Assembly (NCBI GenBank): GCA_949948715.1
Contig: CATLGW010000003.1
Coordinates: forward strand, 1-64,000
DNA: 64,000 bases
Direction of reading: 5' to 3'
Source: an uncultured Lachnospiraceae bacterium
Lineage (GTDB): Bacteria > Bacillota > Clostridia > Lachnospirales > Lachnospiraceae
Shown here: piece by piece, positions 7,768 through 15,607 of the stretch
How positions within the stretch are numbered: the stretch's first letter is position 1
Layout: each line of letters opens with the position of its first letter
Notes under the pieces: generated by a model
What the model was told of the DNA's origin: nothing
Database searches by the model: none
What the model saw: only the letters and a program-made list of their open reading frames with translations
Translations under genes and position numbers: made by a program

Positions 7768-7880
7768 GGGCAGAGTCAAGTGGGCGAAGAAGCATATGCC
7801 AAGCTTGCTTGAGCATATGCTTTTTCGTCCATTTGACGAGCGTAGCGAACCCGAAAACCGAAGGTTTTCGGGTCTCTGCC
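7768..7880 (+). repeat. Dispersed three-way-junction repeat, copy B
   Basis: Same architecture as the inverted copy at 159-274: outer stem GGGCAGAG/CTCTGCCC, a long imperfect arm (TCAAGTGGGCGAAGAAGCATATGC with its complement), the mini-hairpin GCGTAGC and a perfect 11-bp stem ACCCGAAAACC/GGTTTTCGGGT closed by a GAA loop. Sequence differences from copy A fall on both sides of the stems and keep pairing. The element sits in the deoB 5' leader. Confidence 0.85.
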
Positions 7881-7897
7881 CGTAGTCGTCCGGCGAC

Positions 7898-7948
7898 TCG
7901 GGCAGGGCAAAGGAAGAAATTTTGCTGCCGGTTTCGGCTCTCTGCCCG
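7898..7948 (+). repeat. Small inverted-repeat element with the same termini
   Basis: CGGGCAG pairs with CTGCCCG and encloses a GGCAGggCAAA/TTTGCTGCC hairpin. The string ctctgcccg(t/c)agtcgtcc occurs at the end of the preceding element and again at the end of this one, so the two are related. It lies between the large repeat and the deoB ribosome binding site. Confidence 0.55.
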
Positions 7949-8008
7949 CAGTCGTCCAAAAGCCCGGCAAACACAGTCAGGCTCTTACAATATGCCCGGG
8001 AGGTACAC

Positions 8009-9187
8009 ATGAAGCGGATATTTTTGATTGTATTGGACAGCTTTGGAATCGGAGCCATGCCGGATTCAGAGCAATATGGGGATTTTCAGGTGAACACACT
8101 GGGAAGCGTTTCGGGGAGCGCCCATTTCCATGTGCCGAATCTGGAGCGGATGGGGCTGTTTGCCATCGACGGAGTAAAGGAGGCGGGACTGAGAGGGAGC
8201 GCCTCCTCCCACACGGCGGTGGTGGCCCGGATGGCGGAGGCCTCCCGGGGCAAGGACACTACCATCGGGCATTGGGAGATTGCCGGCTTGCGCTCAGAGA
8301 GGCCGCTGCCCACCTATCCGGAGGGGTTCCCGGAGGAGGTGCTGGCGCCCTTTAAGGAGGCCACGGGCCGGGAGGTGCTGTGCAATCGACCCTATTCCGG
8401 AACGGAGGTCATTCAGAGGTACGGCGCGGAGCATCTGCGCACGGGCGCTCTGATTGTCTACACCTCCGCGGACAGCGTGTTCCAGATTGCCGCCCACGAG
8501 GAGAAGGTTCCCGTGGAGCAGCTCTATGAGTACTGTCTTATCGCAAGAAGGATTCTGCAGGGGAAGCACGGCGTAGGACGGGTGATTGCCAGACCCTTCC
8601 TGGGTACGGAGGGAAATTTCACCCGTACCTCGAGAAGACATGACTTTTCCATTTTGCCCCCCGGCATCACCATGCTGGATCAGCTCTCCGGGAGCGGAAG
8701 GGATGTGATCGCCGTGGGAAAGATCAAGGATATTTTTGCCGGGAAGGGGATCACCGAGGCGGTTTACACCGGAGGAAACGAGGAGGGCATCGGTCGGACC
8801 CTGGAGTATATGGAGCGGGATTTTGAGGGTTTGTGTTTTGTGAACCTGGTGGACTATGATATGCTCTACGGGCACAGGCGGGATGTGGACGGATATGCCC
8901 GGGCCCTGAGCTATTTTGACAGGCGGCTGCCGGAGATTGTGGAAAGGCTGAAGCCGGAGGACATTTTGATGCTGACCGCCGACCACGGCTGTGACCCCGC
9001 CTACACCGCCACCACCGACCACACCAGGGAATACACCCCTTTTCTGATGGCCGGGCCGGGGATCCCGCCCCGAAATCTCGGCACGAGAAGCTCCTTTGCG
9101 GACATAGGGGCCACGGTGCTCGATTATTTCGGCATCCGGCCGGAGTTTGCCGGGGAGAGTATGCTCTCTGACGGCTATCGAAATTAA
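8009..9187 (+). CDS. deoB: Phosphopentomutase
   Basis: Interconverts ribose 1- and 5-phosphate (and the deoxy forms) in nucleoside salvage; a binuclear-metal enzyme of the alkaline phosphatase superfamily. It starts MKRIFLIVLDSFGIGAMPD with the metal-binding Asp, has DTTIGHWEIAG, and ends with the second metal site DILMLTADHGCDPAY and TTDHTREYTPFL. Length 392 is normal. The start is the ATG after gggaggtacac; the 29 extra residues in the ORF track translate the repeat region. No other deo gene is adjacent. Confidence 0.95.
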   Translation: MKRIFLIVLDSFGIGAMPDSEQYGDFQVNTLGSVSGSAHFHVPNLERMGLFAIDGVKEAGLRGSASSHTAVVARMAEASRGKDTTIGHWEIAGLRSERPLPTYPEGFPEEVLAPFKEATGREVLCNRPYSGTEVIQRYGAEHLRTGALIVYTSADSVFQIAAHEEKVPVEQLYEYCLIARRILQGKHGVGRVIARPFLGTEGNFTRTSRRHDFSILPPGITMLDQLSGSGRDVIAVGKIKDIFAGKGITEAVYTGGNEEGIGRTLEYMERDFEGLCFVNLVDYDMLYGHRRDVDGYARALSYFDRRLPEIVERLKPEDILMLTADHGCDPAYTATTDHTREYTPFLMAGPGIPPRNLGTRSSFADIGATVLDYFGIRPEFAGESMLSDGYRN

Positions 9188-9216
9188 ACCAGAAAAGTAT
9201 CACGGAGGACATCACA

Positions 9217-10812
9217 GTGAATCATTATACAGAAGAAATTAACCGCAGGCGCACCTTTGCCATTATTTCTCATCCGGATGCGGGCAAGACGACGCTCACG
9301 GAGAAATTCCTGCTCTACGGCGGAGCCATTAATCTGGCGGGGAGCGTGAAGGGGAAGGCTACCGCCAGGCATGCCGTGTCGGACTGGATGGAGATTGAGA
9401 AGGAGAGGGGTATTTCCGTCACCTCCTCGGTGCTCCAGTTTGAGTACGGCGGCTATTGTATCAATATATTGGACACGCCCGGGCACCAGGACTTCTCGGA
9501 GGACACCTACCGTACCTTGATGGCGGCGGATTCGGCGGTCATGGTCATCGACGGAGGCAAGGGAGTGGAGGCCCAGACCAGGAAGCTGTTCAAGGTCTGC
9601 GTCATGCGCAGGATTCCTATTTTTACTTTTATCAATAAGATGGACAGAGACGCAAACGACACCTTTGAGCTGTTGGATGAGATCGAGAAGGAACTGGGGA
9701 TTGCCACCTGCCCCTTAAACTGGCCCATCGGCTCCGGAAAGGAGTTTAAGGGTGTGTACGACAGGGAGAAGAAATGCGTTATCTCCTATGCGGACACGGA
9801 GAAGGGCACCAGGGAGGGCACCGCCACGGAGATTCCCGTCTCCGACGAAGAGAGGCTGACTGAGTTTATCGGAAAAAGCGCGGCGGACAGGCTTTTAGAG
9901 GAGGTGGAGCTCCTGGACGGGGCCAGCGCAGAATTCGATTTGGAGCAGGTCCAGGCGGGAAATCTGACTCCGGTATGCTTTGGTTCCGCGCTGACCAATT
10001 TTGGGGTGGAGATATTTTTGCAGCATTTTTTGAAAATGACCACCACCCCCCTGCCCAGACGGGCCGACAAGGGATTGATCCAGCCGGCGGAAAACGAGTT
10101 CAGCGCCTTTGTCTTCAAAATACAGGCAAATATGAACAAGGCCCATCGGGACAGAGTGGCCTTCATGCGAATCTGCTCCGGGCGCTTTGACGCAAATATG
10201 GAGGTTCGTCATGTACAGGGGGGGAAAGTCATGCGTCTGTCCCAGCCCCAGCAGATCATGGCGGACGAGAGAAAAATATTGTCGGAGGCCTTTGCGGGGG
10301 ATATTATCGGGGTGTTTGATCCGGGTATTTTCTCCATCGGGGATACCATCTGTATGCCGAAGGAGAATTTCAGATATGAGGGTATTCCCACCTTTGCCCC
10401 GGAGCATTTTGCGAGAGTCCGCCAGGTGGACACCATGAAAAGAAAGCAGTTTGTGAAAGGGATTGAGCAGATCGCCCAGGAGGGAGCCATCCAGATCTTT
10501 CAGGAGTTCAACACGGGACTGGAGGAGATTATCGTGGGCGTGGTGGGAGTGCTGCAGTTCGATGTGCTCAAATACCGCCTGGAGAATGAGTACAATGTGG
10601 AGATCCGCCTGGAGAACCTGCCCTATGAGCATATCAGGTGGATTGAGAATAAGGATGAGGTGGATATGACAAAGCTTGTGGGCACCTCCGATATGAAGAA
10701 GGTCAAGGACATGAGGGGGAATCCGCTGTTGCTCTTTGTCAACTCGTGGAGCGTAGGAATGACCCTGGAGCGAAACGAAGGCCTGATTCTGACGGAATTT
10801 AGCCGAAACTGA
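9217..10812 (+). CDS. prfC: Peptide chain release factor 3
   Basis: A GTPase that recycles RF1/RF2 from the ribosome after peptide release. G1 is SHPDAGKTTLTEKFL, G3 is DTPGHQDFSEDTYR, and G4 is NKMDRD. The 531-residue length matches RF3, and the N-terminus with GGAINLAGSVKGKA is specific to RF3 rather than EF-G. GTG start after acggagga, 29 bases downstream of deoB. The C-terminal domain ends with LLLFVNSWSVGMTLERN. No anomalies seen. Confidence 0.96.
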   Translation: MNHYTEEINRRRTFAIISHPDAGKTTLTEKFLLYGGAINLAGSVKGKATARHAVSDWMEIEKERGISVTSSVLQFEYGGYCINILDTPGHQDFSEDTYRTLMAADSAVMVIDGGKGVEAQTRKLFKVCVMRRIPIFTFINKMDRDANDTFELLDEIEKELGIATCPLNWPIGSGKEFKGVYDREKKCVISYADTEKGTREGTATEIPVSDEERLTEFIGKSAADRLLEEVELLDGASAEFDLEQVQAGNLTPVCFGSALTNFGVEIFLQHFLKMTTTPLPRRADKGLIQPAENEFSAFVFKIQANMNKAHRDRVAFMRICSGRFDANMEVRHVQGGKVMRLSQPQQIMADERKILSEAFAGDIIGVFDPGIFSIGDTICMPKENFRYEGIPTFAPEHFARVRQVDTMKRKQFVKGIEQIAQEGAIQIFQEFNTGLEEIIVGVVGVLQFDVLKYRLENEYNVEIRLENLPYEHIRWIENKDEVDMTKLVGTSDMKKVKDMRGNPLLLFVNSWSVGMTLERNEGLILTEFSRN

Positions 10813-10828
10813 TTGGTGGAGCGACTGC

Positions 10829-12076
10829 ATGAAAATTGGTGTGAAGGGGTATCTGGCGCTGCTTGCCTTTTGGGGCTCGGCCGTACTTTTTGGCGGCTGT
10901 GCGGTGGAGGAGCTGACGGCCCGGGTATGGAAAAACACATATTGGGAACCGGAGTCTGGATGGGAGGACCGGGACAGGGAACCTTTGAGCGAGCGCAAGA
11001 TCCAGGAGGATATCCAGGTCGCCCAGGAGAGGAGCCTTCTGACAAAGGAAGCCGGACATTACGCCTACGACTGTCTCACGCAGGCGCAACAGCTCTGGTA
11101 TCGGGACATTGAGAAAAGCCTCGGCAGCATGGCGGAATTTACCAGACTCTCGGAGGAGGGCCTATCAGAGGGATTGGACGAGGATTGTATCGACACCGTA
11201 TTTCAATGTGTGATGAATGATCACCCTGAGATTTTCTACGTGGAGGGCTACAGCTACAGCAAATACACCAGAGGGGACAAGGTGGTGGCAATCGCCTTTT
11301 CAGGCTCCTACAGCATGGATTGGCAGGAGGCGGTTCTTCGCCAGGAGGCCATAGAGGCCGAAGCCGAGGCGCTGTTAACGGGGGCGGAGGACTGTGAATC
11401 CGAATATGATAAGGTCAAATATGTCTATGAGACTCTGATCCGAAATACGGATTACGATCTGGAAGCGGAGGAAAACCAGAATATTTATTCCGTGCTGGTG
11501 AATCGTTCCTCCGTGTGCCTGGGCTATGCCAAGGCCACCCAATATCTGTTGAACCGTCTGGGGGTGGAATGCACTCTGGTACAGGGAACGGTGGATACGG
11601 GGGAAGGACACGCCTGGAATCTTGTGAAGGTGGACGGTGAGTACTACTATGTGGATACCACCTGGGGGGACGCCTCCTATCAGTCCTTAGAGGGACTGCA
11701 GGAGACGGAGCCCTACAGGCCTTCTATCAACTACGACTATCTGTGTGTGACCACAAAACAGCTCCTTTGCACCCACACGCTGGACTGTGTGGTGCCCATG
11801 CCGGAGTGCACGGCCATGGCGGCGAATTACTATGTGAGAGAGGAGGCCTTTTTCACCGACTATGACAGGGGGCAGATGGAGAGGCTCTTTGCCCGGGCCG
11901 GGGAGCGGGGCTGGCCGGACGTGACGGTGAAATGCGCCGACAGGGAGTGTTTTGAGCTGATTTTGGAGGCAATGATCGACGGACAGGAGATCTTTTCGTA
12001 TCTGGACGCGGAGGAGACGGTTGCGTATGCCTGCAATGACAAGCAGATGTCGATTACCTTTTGGACGGTGAAGTAG
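10829..12076 (+). CDS. Transglutaminase-like lipoprotein
   Basis: A 415-residue predicted lipoprotein. The signal peptide ends in a lipobox (LFGGC, Cys near residue 24). The C-terminal half holds a transglutaminase-like cysteine-protease domain with the triad Cys in RSSVCLGYAKA, His in GEGHAWNLV and Asp in YVDTTWGD. Such domains act on the cell surface as peptidases or in cross-linking; substrate unknown. It begins 16 bases after prfC and ends at a strong terminator (12082-12119), so it may share the prfC transcript. Confidence 0.85.
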   Translation: MKIGVKGYLALLAFWGSAVLFGGCAVEELTARVWKNTYWEPESGWEDRDREPLSERKIQEDIQVAQERSLLTKEAGHYAYDCLTQAQQLWYRDIEKSLGSMAEFTRLSEEGLSEGLDEDCIDTVFQCVMNDHPEIFYVEGYSYSKYTRGDKVVAIAFSGSYSMDWQEAVLRQEAIEAEAEALLTGAEDCESEYDKVKYVYETLIRNTDYDLEAEENQNIYSVLVNRSSVCLGYAKATQYLLNRLGVECTLVQGTVDTGEGHAWNLVKVDGEYYYVDTTWGDASYQSLEGLQETEPYRPSINYDYLCVTTKQLLCTHTLDCVVPMPECTAMAANYYVREEAFFTDYDRGQMERLFARAGERGWPDVTVKCADRECFELILEAMIDGQEIFSYLDAEETVAYACNDKQMSITFWTVK

Positions 12077-12081
12077 AGCGG

Positions 12082-12119
12082 GGGGGAGGGGATGGATAAG
12101 GCCCCTTCCCCCTTTTTTT
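12082..12119 (+). terminator. Rho-independent terminator after the transglutaminase gene
   Basis: A GGGGGAGGGG arm faces CCCCTTCCCCC across a short loop, followed by a run of seven T. Located six bases after the stop codon. Confidence 0.8.
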
Positions 12120-12139
12120 GCCCTAACTGGACTTTTTTG

Positions 12140-12169
12140 GTGACAAAATGGGTATAAATATGATATACT
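12140..12169 (+). promoter_or_regulatory. Promoter of the Asp23/nusB/xse/isoprenoid operon
   Basis: GTGACA, 18 bases, TATACT, about 35 bases before the Asp23-family ATG and just after a terminator. The genes downstream to recN are closely spaced, so this may drive a long transcript. Confidence 0.55.
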
Positions 12170-12202
12170 AAACAATAAATCATATTTCAGGAGGGCATTG
12201 TC

Positions 12203-12589
12203 ATGGAGAGAGAGACAGACAAAAACGCGCTGGTTCTGAAAGCGGATGAGAATATCGGCGCAGTGCAGATCGCCGACGACGTTGTGGCCATGATCGCGTC
12301 GTTAGCGGCCACCGACGTGGACGGGGTCAGTGCCATGGCCGGCAATATCACCAATGAACTGATGAGCAGAGTCGGTGTGAAGAACCTTACCAAGGGCGTG
12401 AGAGTGGCAGTGCAGGAGGACAATGTCAGAGTGGATCTGGCAGTGCTTTTGGAGTACGGCTACAATATTCCCGCCACCTGCCAGCAGGTACAGCGCAAGG
12501 TGAAGAGCGCCATTGAGAACATGACGGGATTAAACTGCAGCGATGTCAATATCCGTATTTTGGGAATAACGAACAAGAAGGACAATTAG
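12203..12589 (+). CDS. Asp23/Gls24 family envelope stress protein
   Basis: A 128-residue protein of the Asp23/Gls24 (DUF322) family, with the central VDGVSAMAGN stretch and VRVDLAVLLEYGYNIP followed by a helix ending MTGLNCSDVNIRI. Members are membrane-associated proteins linked to cell-envelope homeostasis and are often encoded beside nusB in Firmicutes, as here. ATG after caggagggcattgtc. The nusB start lies ten bases after the stop. Confidence 0.9.
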   Translation: MERETDKNALVLKADENIGAVQIADDVVAMIASLAATDVDGVSAMAGNITNELMSRVGVKNLTKGVRVAVQEDNVRVDLAVLLEYGYNIPATCQQVQRKVKSAIENMTGLNCSDVNIRILGITNKKDN

Positions 12590-12598
12590 GAAAAGGTC

Positions 12599-13009
12599 AT
12601 GGGACGACATGAGTTGAGAGAGCAGATTTTTAAGCTGCTGTTTCGGGTGGAGTTTTATCCCCCCGACGAGATGCCGGAGCAGGTGAGCCTCTTTGTGGAG
12701 GATGGGGAGAATCCCCTCCGAGAGAAGGACGCGGACTATGTGAGGGAGAAGTTTCAGGAGATCCAGGAAAGACTTCCCGAGCTGGATCGGCTGATCAATG
12801 AGAATACGGAGGGCTGGAATACCGTGCGCATGGGCAAGGTCGAATTGACCCTGCTGAGAATCGCCGTGTACGAGAGCCTGTATGACGAGGATATTCCTGT
12901 CAGTGTGGCAATTAACGAGGCCGTGGAGCTTGCCAAGATTTACGGGCAGGAGAACGCAGCCTCCTTTGTGAACGCTATTCTGGCAAAGATTGCAAAGCTG
13001 GGTGGTTGA
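12599..13009 (+). CDS. nusB: Transcription antitermination factor NusB
   Basis: A 136-residue all-helical RNA-binding protein that with NusE binds boxA RNA in rRNA antitermination. Starts MGRHELREQIFKLLFRVEF and contains the family signatures KVELTLLRIAVYE and VAINEAVELAKIYGQENAASFVNAILAKI. Normal length. It overlaps the beginning of xseA, so the two are probably translationally coupled. Confidence 0.95.
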   Translation: MGRHELREQIFKLLFRVEFYPPDEMPEQVSLFVEDGENPLREKDADYVREKFQEIQERLPELDRLINENTEGWNTVRMGKVELTLLRIAVYESLYDEDIPVSVAINEAVELAKIYGQENAASFVNAILAKIAKLGG

Positions 13010-14219
13010 GATTCGAAACGTATACACGGTGGGACAACTGAATTCCTATATCAAAAATATGTTCATGCAGGATTATCTGTTGCAGGCTCTGTTCGTAAAG
13101 GGTGAGGTCAGCAACTGCAAATATCATTCCTCTGGACATATTTATTTTACGTTGAAGGATAGCAAGGGGGCCGTAAACTGCGTTATGTTCGCGGGCAACC
13201 GCACCGGGCTTTCCTTTCGGCTGACCGACGGGCAGCAGGTGGTGGCGGGCGGCACGGTGGATGTGTATGAGCGGGACGGGAAATATCAGCTCTACGCGAA
13301 ACAGATTATCCTGGACGGCGCGGGACTGCTCTATGAGAAGTATGAGCAGTTGAAACGGGAGTTGGAGGAGCTGGGGATGTTTGCCCTTCAGTACAAGCAG
13401 CCGATCCCTAAGTATATCCGTTCCCTGGGAGTGGTCACCGCGGACACAGGGGCTGCCGTGCGGGATATCATCCAGATTACCCGGCGAAGAAATCCTTATG
13501 TCCAGATTATTCTGTATCCTGCCATCGTCCAGGGTGAGGCAGCCGCGGGCAGCGTCGTCCGCGGGATCCGGGCGCTGGAGAGACAGGGCGTGGATGTGAT
13601 GATCGTAGGGCGGGGGGGAGGTTCCATCGAAGATCTGTGGGCCTTTAACGAGAGAGAGGTGGCCCAGGCGGTATTTGACTGTTCGGTGCCCATTATTTCG
13701 GCGGTGGGCCATGAGACGGACACCACCATCATAGATTTTGTGTCGGATATGCGGGCGCCCACGCCCTCCGCGGCGGCGGAGCTGGCGGTGACGGATATCC
13801 GGGAAATACTGGGGAGCCTGGAGGCATATCGCGTCGCTCTGGAACAGGGGATGAACCGCAGAGTGCAGGAGGCCAGAAAACAGGCCGAGCAATATGGGAT
13901 GCGGCTTGGGTACTTGAGTCCCCTCTCCCGTATCAGGCAGCAGAGGCAGGACGGGATAAAGCTGGAGGAGAAGCTCAGGGACCGTATGCGGGCAGTTCTT
14001 CTGGGGAAGCGCCAGGAGATGGCTCTCTACATTGAAAGGATGAGAGGGTTGTCCCCGTTGGAGAAGCTAAACAGCGGGTTTTCCTATGTGGAGGACAGCG
14101 AGGGGCGAAATATTCGCACCGTCTCCCAGGCAGAGCCGGGGCAGACGGTGCGTATCCGGGTGAGGGACGGCTGTATCCACGCCCAGGTGACGGGGAGCGA
14201 GTTCCTGGAAAAAGCATGA
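13002..14219 (+). CDS. xseA: Exodeoxyribonuclease VII large subunit
   Basis: The large subunit of ExoVII, which degrades single-stranded DNA. The N-terminal OB-fold runs VYTVGQLNSYIKN to about residue 100, with the typical VKGEVSNCKYHSSGHIYFTLKD. The catalytic domain includes GAAVRDIIQITRRRNP, DVMIVGRGGGSIEDLW and AVGHETDTTIIDFVSD. The C-terminal coiled coil is present. The start is uncertain: a TTG at 12990 or this GTG, both overlapping nusB and neither with a strong site. Length of about 405 residues is usual. Confidence 0.92.
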   Translation: MVEIRNVYTVGQLNSYIKNMFMQDYLLQALFVKGEVSNCKYHSSGHIYFTLKDSKGAVNCVMFAGNRTGLSFRLTDGQQVVAGGTVDVYERDGKYQLYAKQIILDGAGLLYEKYEQLKRELEELGMFALQYKQPIPKYIRSLGVVTADTGAAVRDIIQITRRRNPYVQIILYPAIVQGEAAAGSVVRGIRALERQGVDVMIVGRGGGSIEDLWAFNEREVAQAVFDCSVPIISAVGHETDTTIIDFVSDMRAPTPSAAAELAVTDIREILGSLEAYRVALEQGMNRRVQEARKQAEQYGMRLGYLSPLSRIRQQRQDGIKLEEKLRDRMRAVLLGKRQEMALYIERMRGLSPLEKLNSGFSYVEDSEGRNIRTVSQAEPGQTVRIRVRDGCIHAQVTGSEFLEKA

Positions 14220-14267
14220 TTATAACGGGCAGTTTTTGTGCAGAATAACAGAAAGGGCAGGTTTGAT

Positions 14268-14492
14268 ATGGGTAAAGCGGCACAGGAGAAAAGGGAGCGC
14301 AGCCTGGAGGAAAATTTCGCCAGTCTGGAGGAGACCATAGAGAGGCTTCAGGCGGAGGACATCTCACTGGAGGAAGCCTTTGCCGTATACAGCCAGGGAA
14401 TGGCGATTCTAAAGCGGTGCGGCGAGCAGATCGACCGGGTGGAAAAACAGGTTTTGAAGCTGACGGAGCAGGGAGAGCTGGAGGAACTGTGA
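14268..14492 (+). CDS. xseB: Exodeoxyribonuclease VII small subunit
   Basis: A 74-residue helical protein with the family motif LEENFASLEETIERLQAEDISLEEAFAVYSQGM. It binds the coiled coil of XseA to form the holoenzyme. The ATG after aaagggcagg is preferred over the upstream GTG of the ORF track because the shorter form matches the family length. It sits 48 bases after xseA and about 60 before ispA. Confidence 0.92.
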   Translation: MGKAAQEKRERSLEENFASLEETIERLQAEDISLEEAFAVYSQGMAILKRCGEQIDRVEKQVLKLTEQGELEEL

Positions 14493-14553
14493 GGGCGGGC
14501 CGCCTGAGGGAAGAATTTAGGTTCGGGCATCCTGCATGACAGGGAGGAGCACT

Positions 14554-15522
14554 TTGGAGGAGAGAGAATTTCAGGAGCTTTTAAAGACAAGGACGGACGA
14601 GGCGGAGCAGATAATTCGAAGCTATCTGCCCCCGGAGGAGGGATTTCAGAGGACGGTTCTGGAGGCCATGAATTACAGCCTTCTGGCGGGAGGGAAAAGA
14701 CTGCGCCCGCTTTTCATGGGGGAGACCTATCGGATGTTCGGGGGAAGCGGCCGGGTGGCGGAGCCCTTTATGGCGGCCATGGAGATGATACATACCTATT
14801 CCCTGGTCCACGATGACCTGCCTGCCATGGACAATGATATGTACAGACGGGGCAGGGAGACCGCCTGGAAGGTGTACGGTGAGGGCATGGGCGTCCTGGC
14901 GGGAGACGGACTGCTCAACTACGCCTATGAGACCGCCCTCAGGGCCTTTGACATTGTCCGGGCAGACGACAGGGCAAGGCAGGGCGGTTCCGGGGAGCCT
15001 GACGCCCGGGGAGGAGAAGACCGGAGCGGGGTCCTGACGGTGGCCAGAGCTTTGGCAGTGCTGGCAGAGAAAGCGGGCGTCTATGGGATGATCGGAGGCC
15101 AGTGCGCGGATGTGGAGGCGGAAGAGAAGGGCACGGCAGTGTCGGAGGAGCTGCTTCTGTTTATCCATGAGCACAAGACGGCGGCCCTGCTGCAGGCATC
15201 CATGATGATAGGAGCCATTCTTGCCGGAGCCAGTGAGGAGGAGATCCGGGCGGTGGAGAGATGCGCTCTCAATGTGGGGATTGCCTTTCAAATCCAGGAT
15301 GACATACTGGATGTCACCGGCGACAGCGGGGAGCTGGGGAAGTCGGTGGGAAGCGATGCCCAGAATCACAAGGAGACCTATGTGACGGTCAAAGGGCTGG
15401 ATCAGTCGATTGCGGACGTGGAGAAGCTGTCCCGGGAGGCGGTTAATATTTTAAGCGGTCTGCCCGGCGAGCATTCCTTTTTGGAGAGGCTGATCCTCAT
15501 GCTGATACACCGCAGAGCGTGA
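14554..15522 (+). CDS. ispA: Farnesyl diphosphate synthase (polyprenyl synthetase)
   Basis: Condenses isopentenyl diphosphate with allylic diphosphates to farnesyl diphosphate, the precursor of undecaprenyl carrier lipid. First Asp-rich motif is VHDDLPAMDND and second is QIQDDILDVTGD; AGGKRLRP binds IPP. The TTG after gggaggagcac is the best start; the ORF track begins six codons earlier at an ATG without a site. Between the two motifs there is a polar insert (near RADDRARQGGSGEP) not expected in the family. It precedes dxs, as in many Firmicutes. Confidence 0.93.
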   Translation: MEEREFQELLKTRTDEAEQIIRSYLPPEEGFQRTVLEAMNYSLLAGGKRLRPLFMGETYRMFGGSGRVAEPFMAAMEMIHTYSLVHDDLPAMDNDMYRRGRETAWKVYGEGMGVLAGDGLLNYAYETALRAFDIVRADDRARQGGSGEPDARGGEDRSGVLTVARALAVLAEKAGVYGMIGGQCADVEAEEKGTAVSEELLLFIHEHKTAALLQASMMIGAILAGASEEEIRAVERCALNVGIAFQIQDDILDVTGDSGELGKSVGSDAQNHKETYVTVKGLDQSIADVEKLSREAVNILSGLPGEHSFLERLILMLIHRRA

Positions 15523-15607
15523 TCAGATATTGTGCCCTCCGGGGCGGCAGCATACACAGCGGTATGGGAAGAACTTGCGCAGGGGCTAAAGATGAGAGGA
15601 ACGGCAT

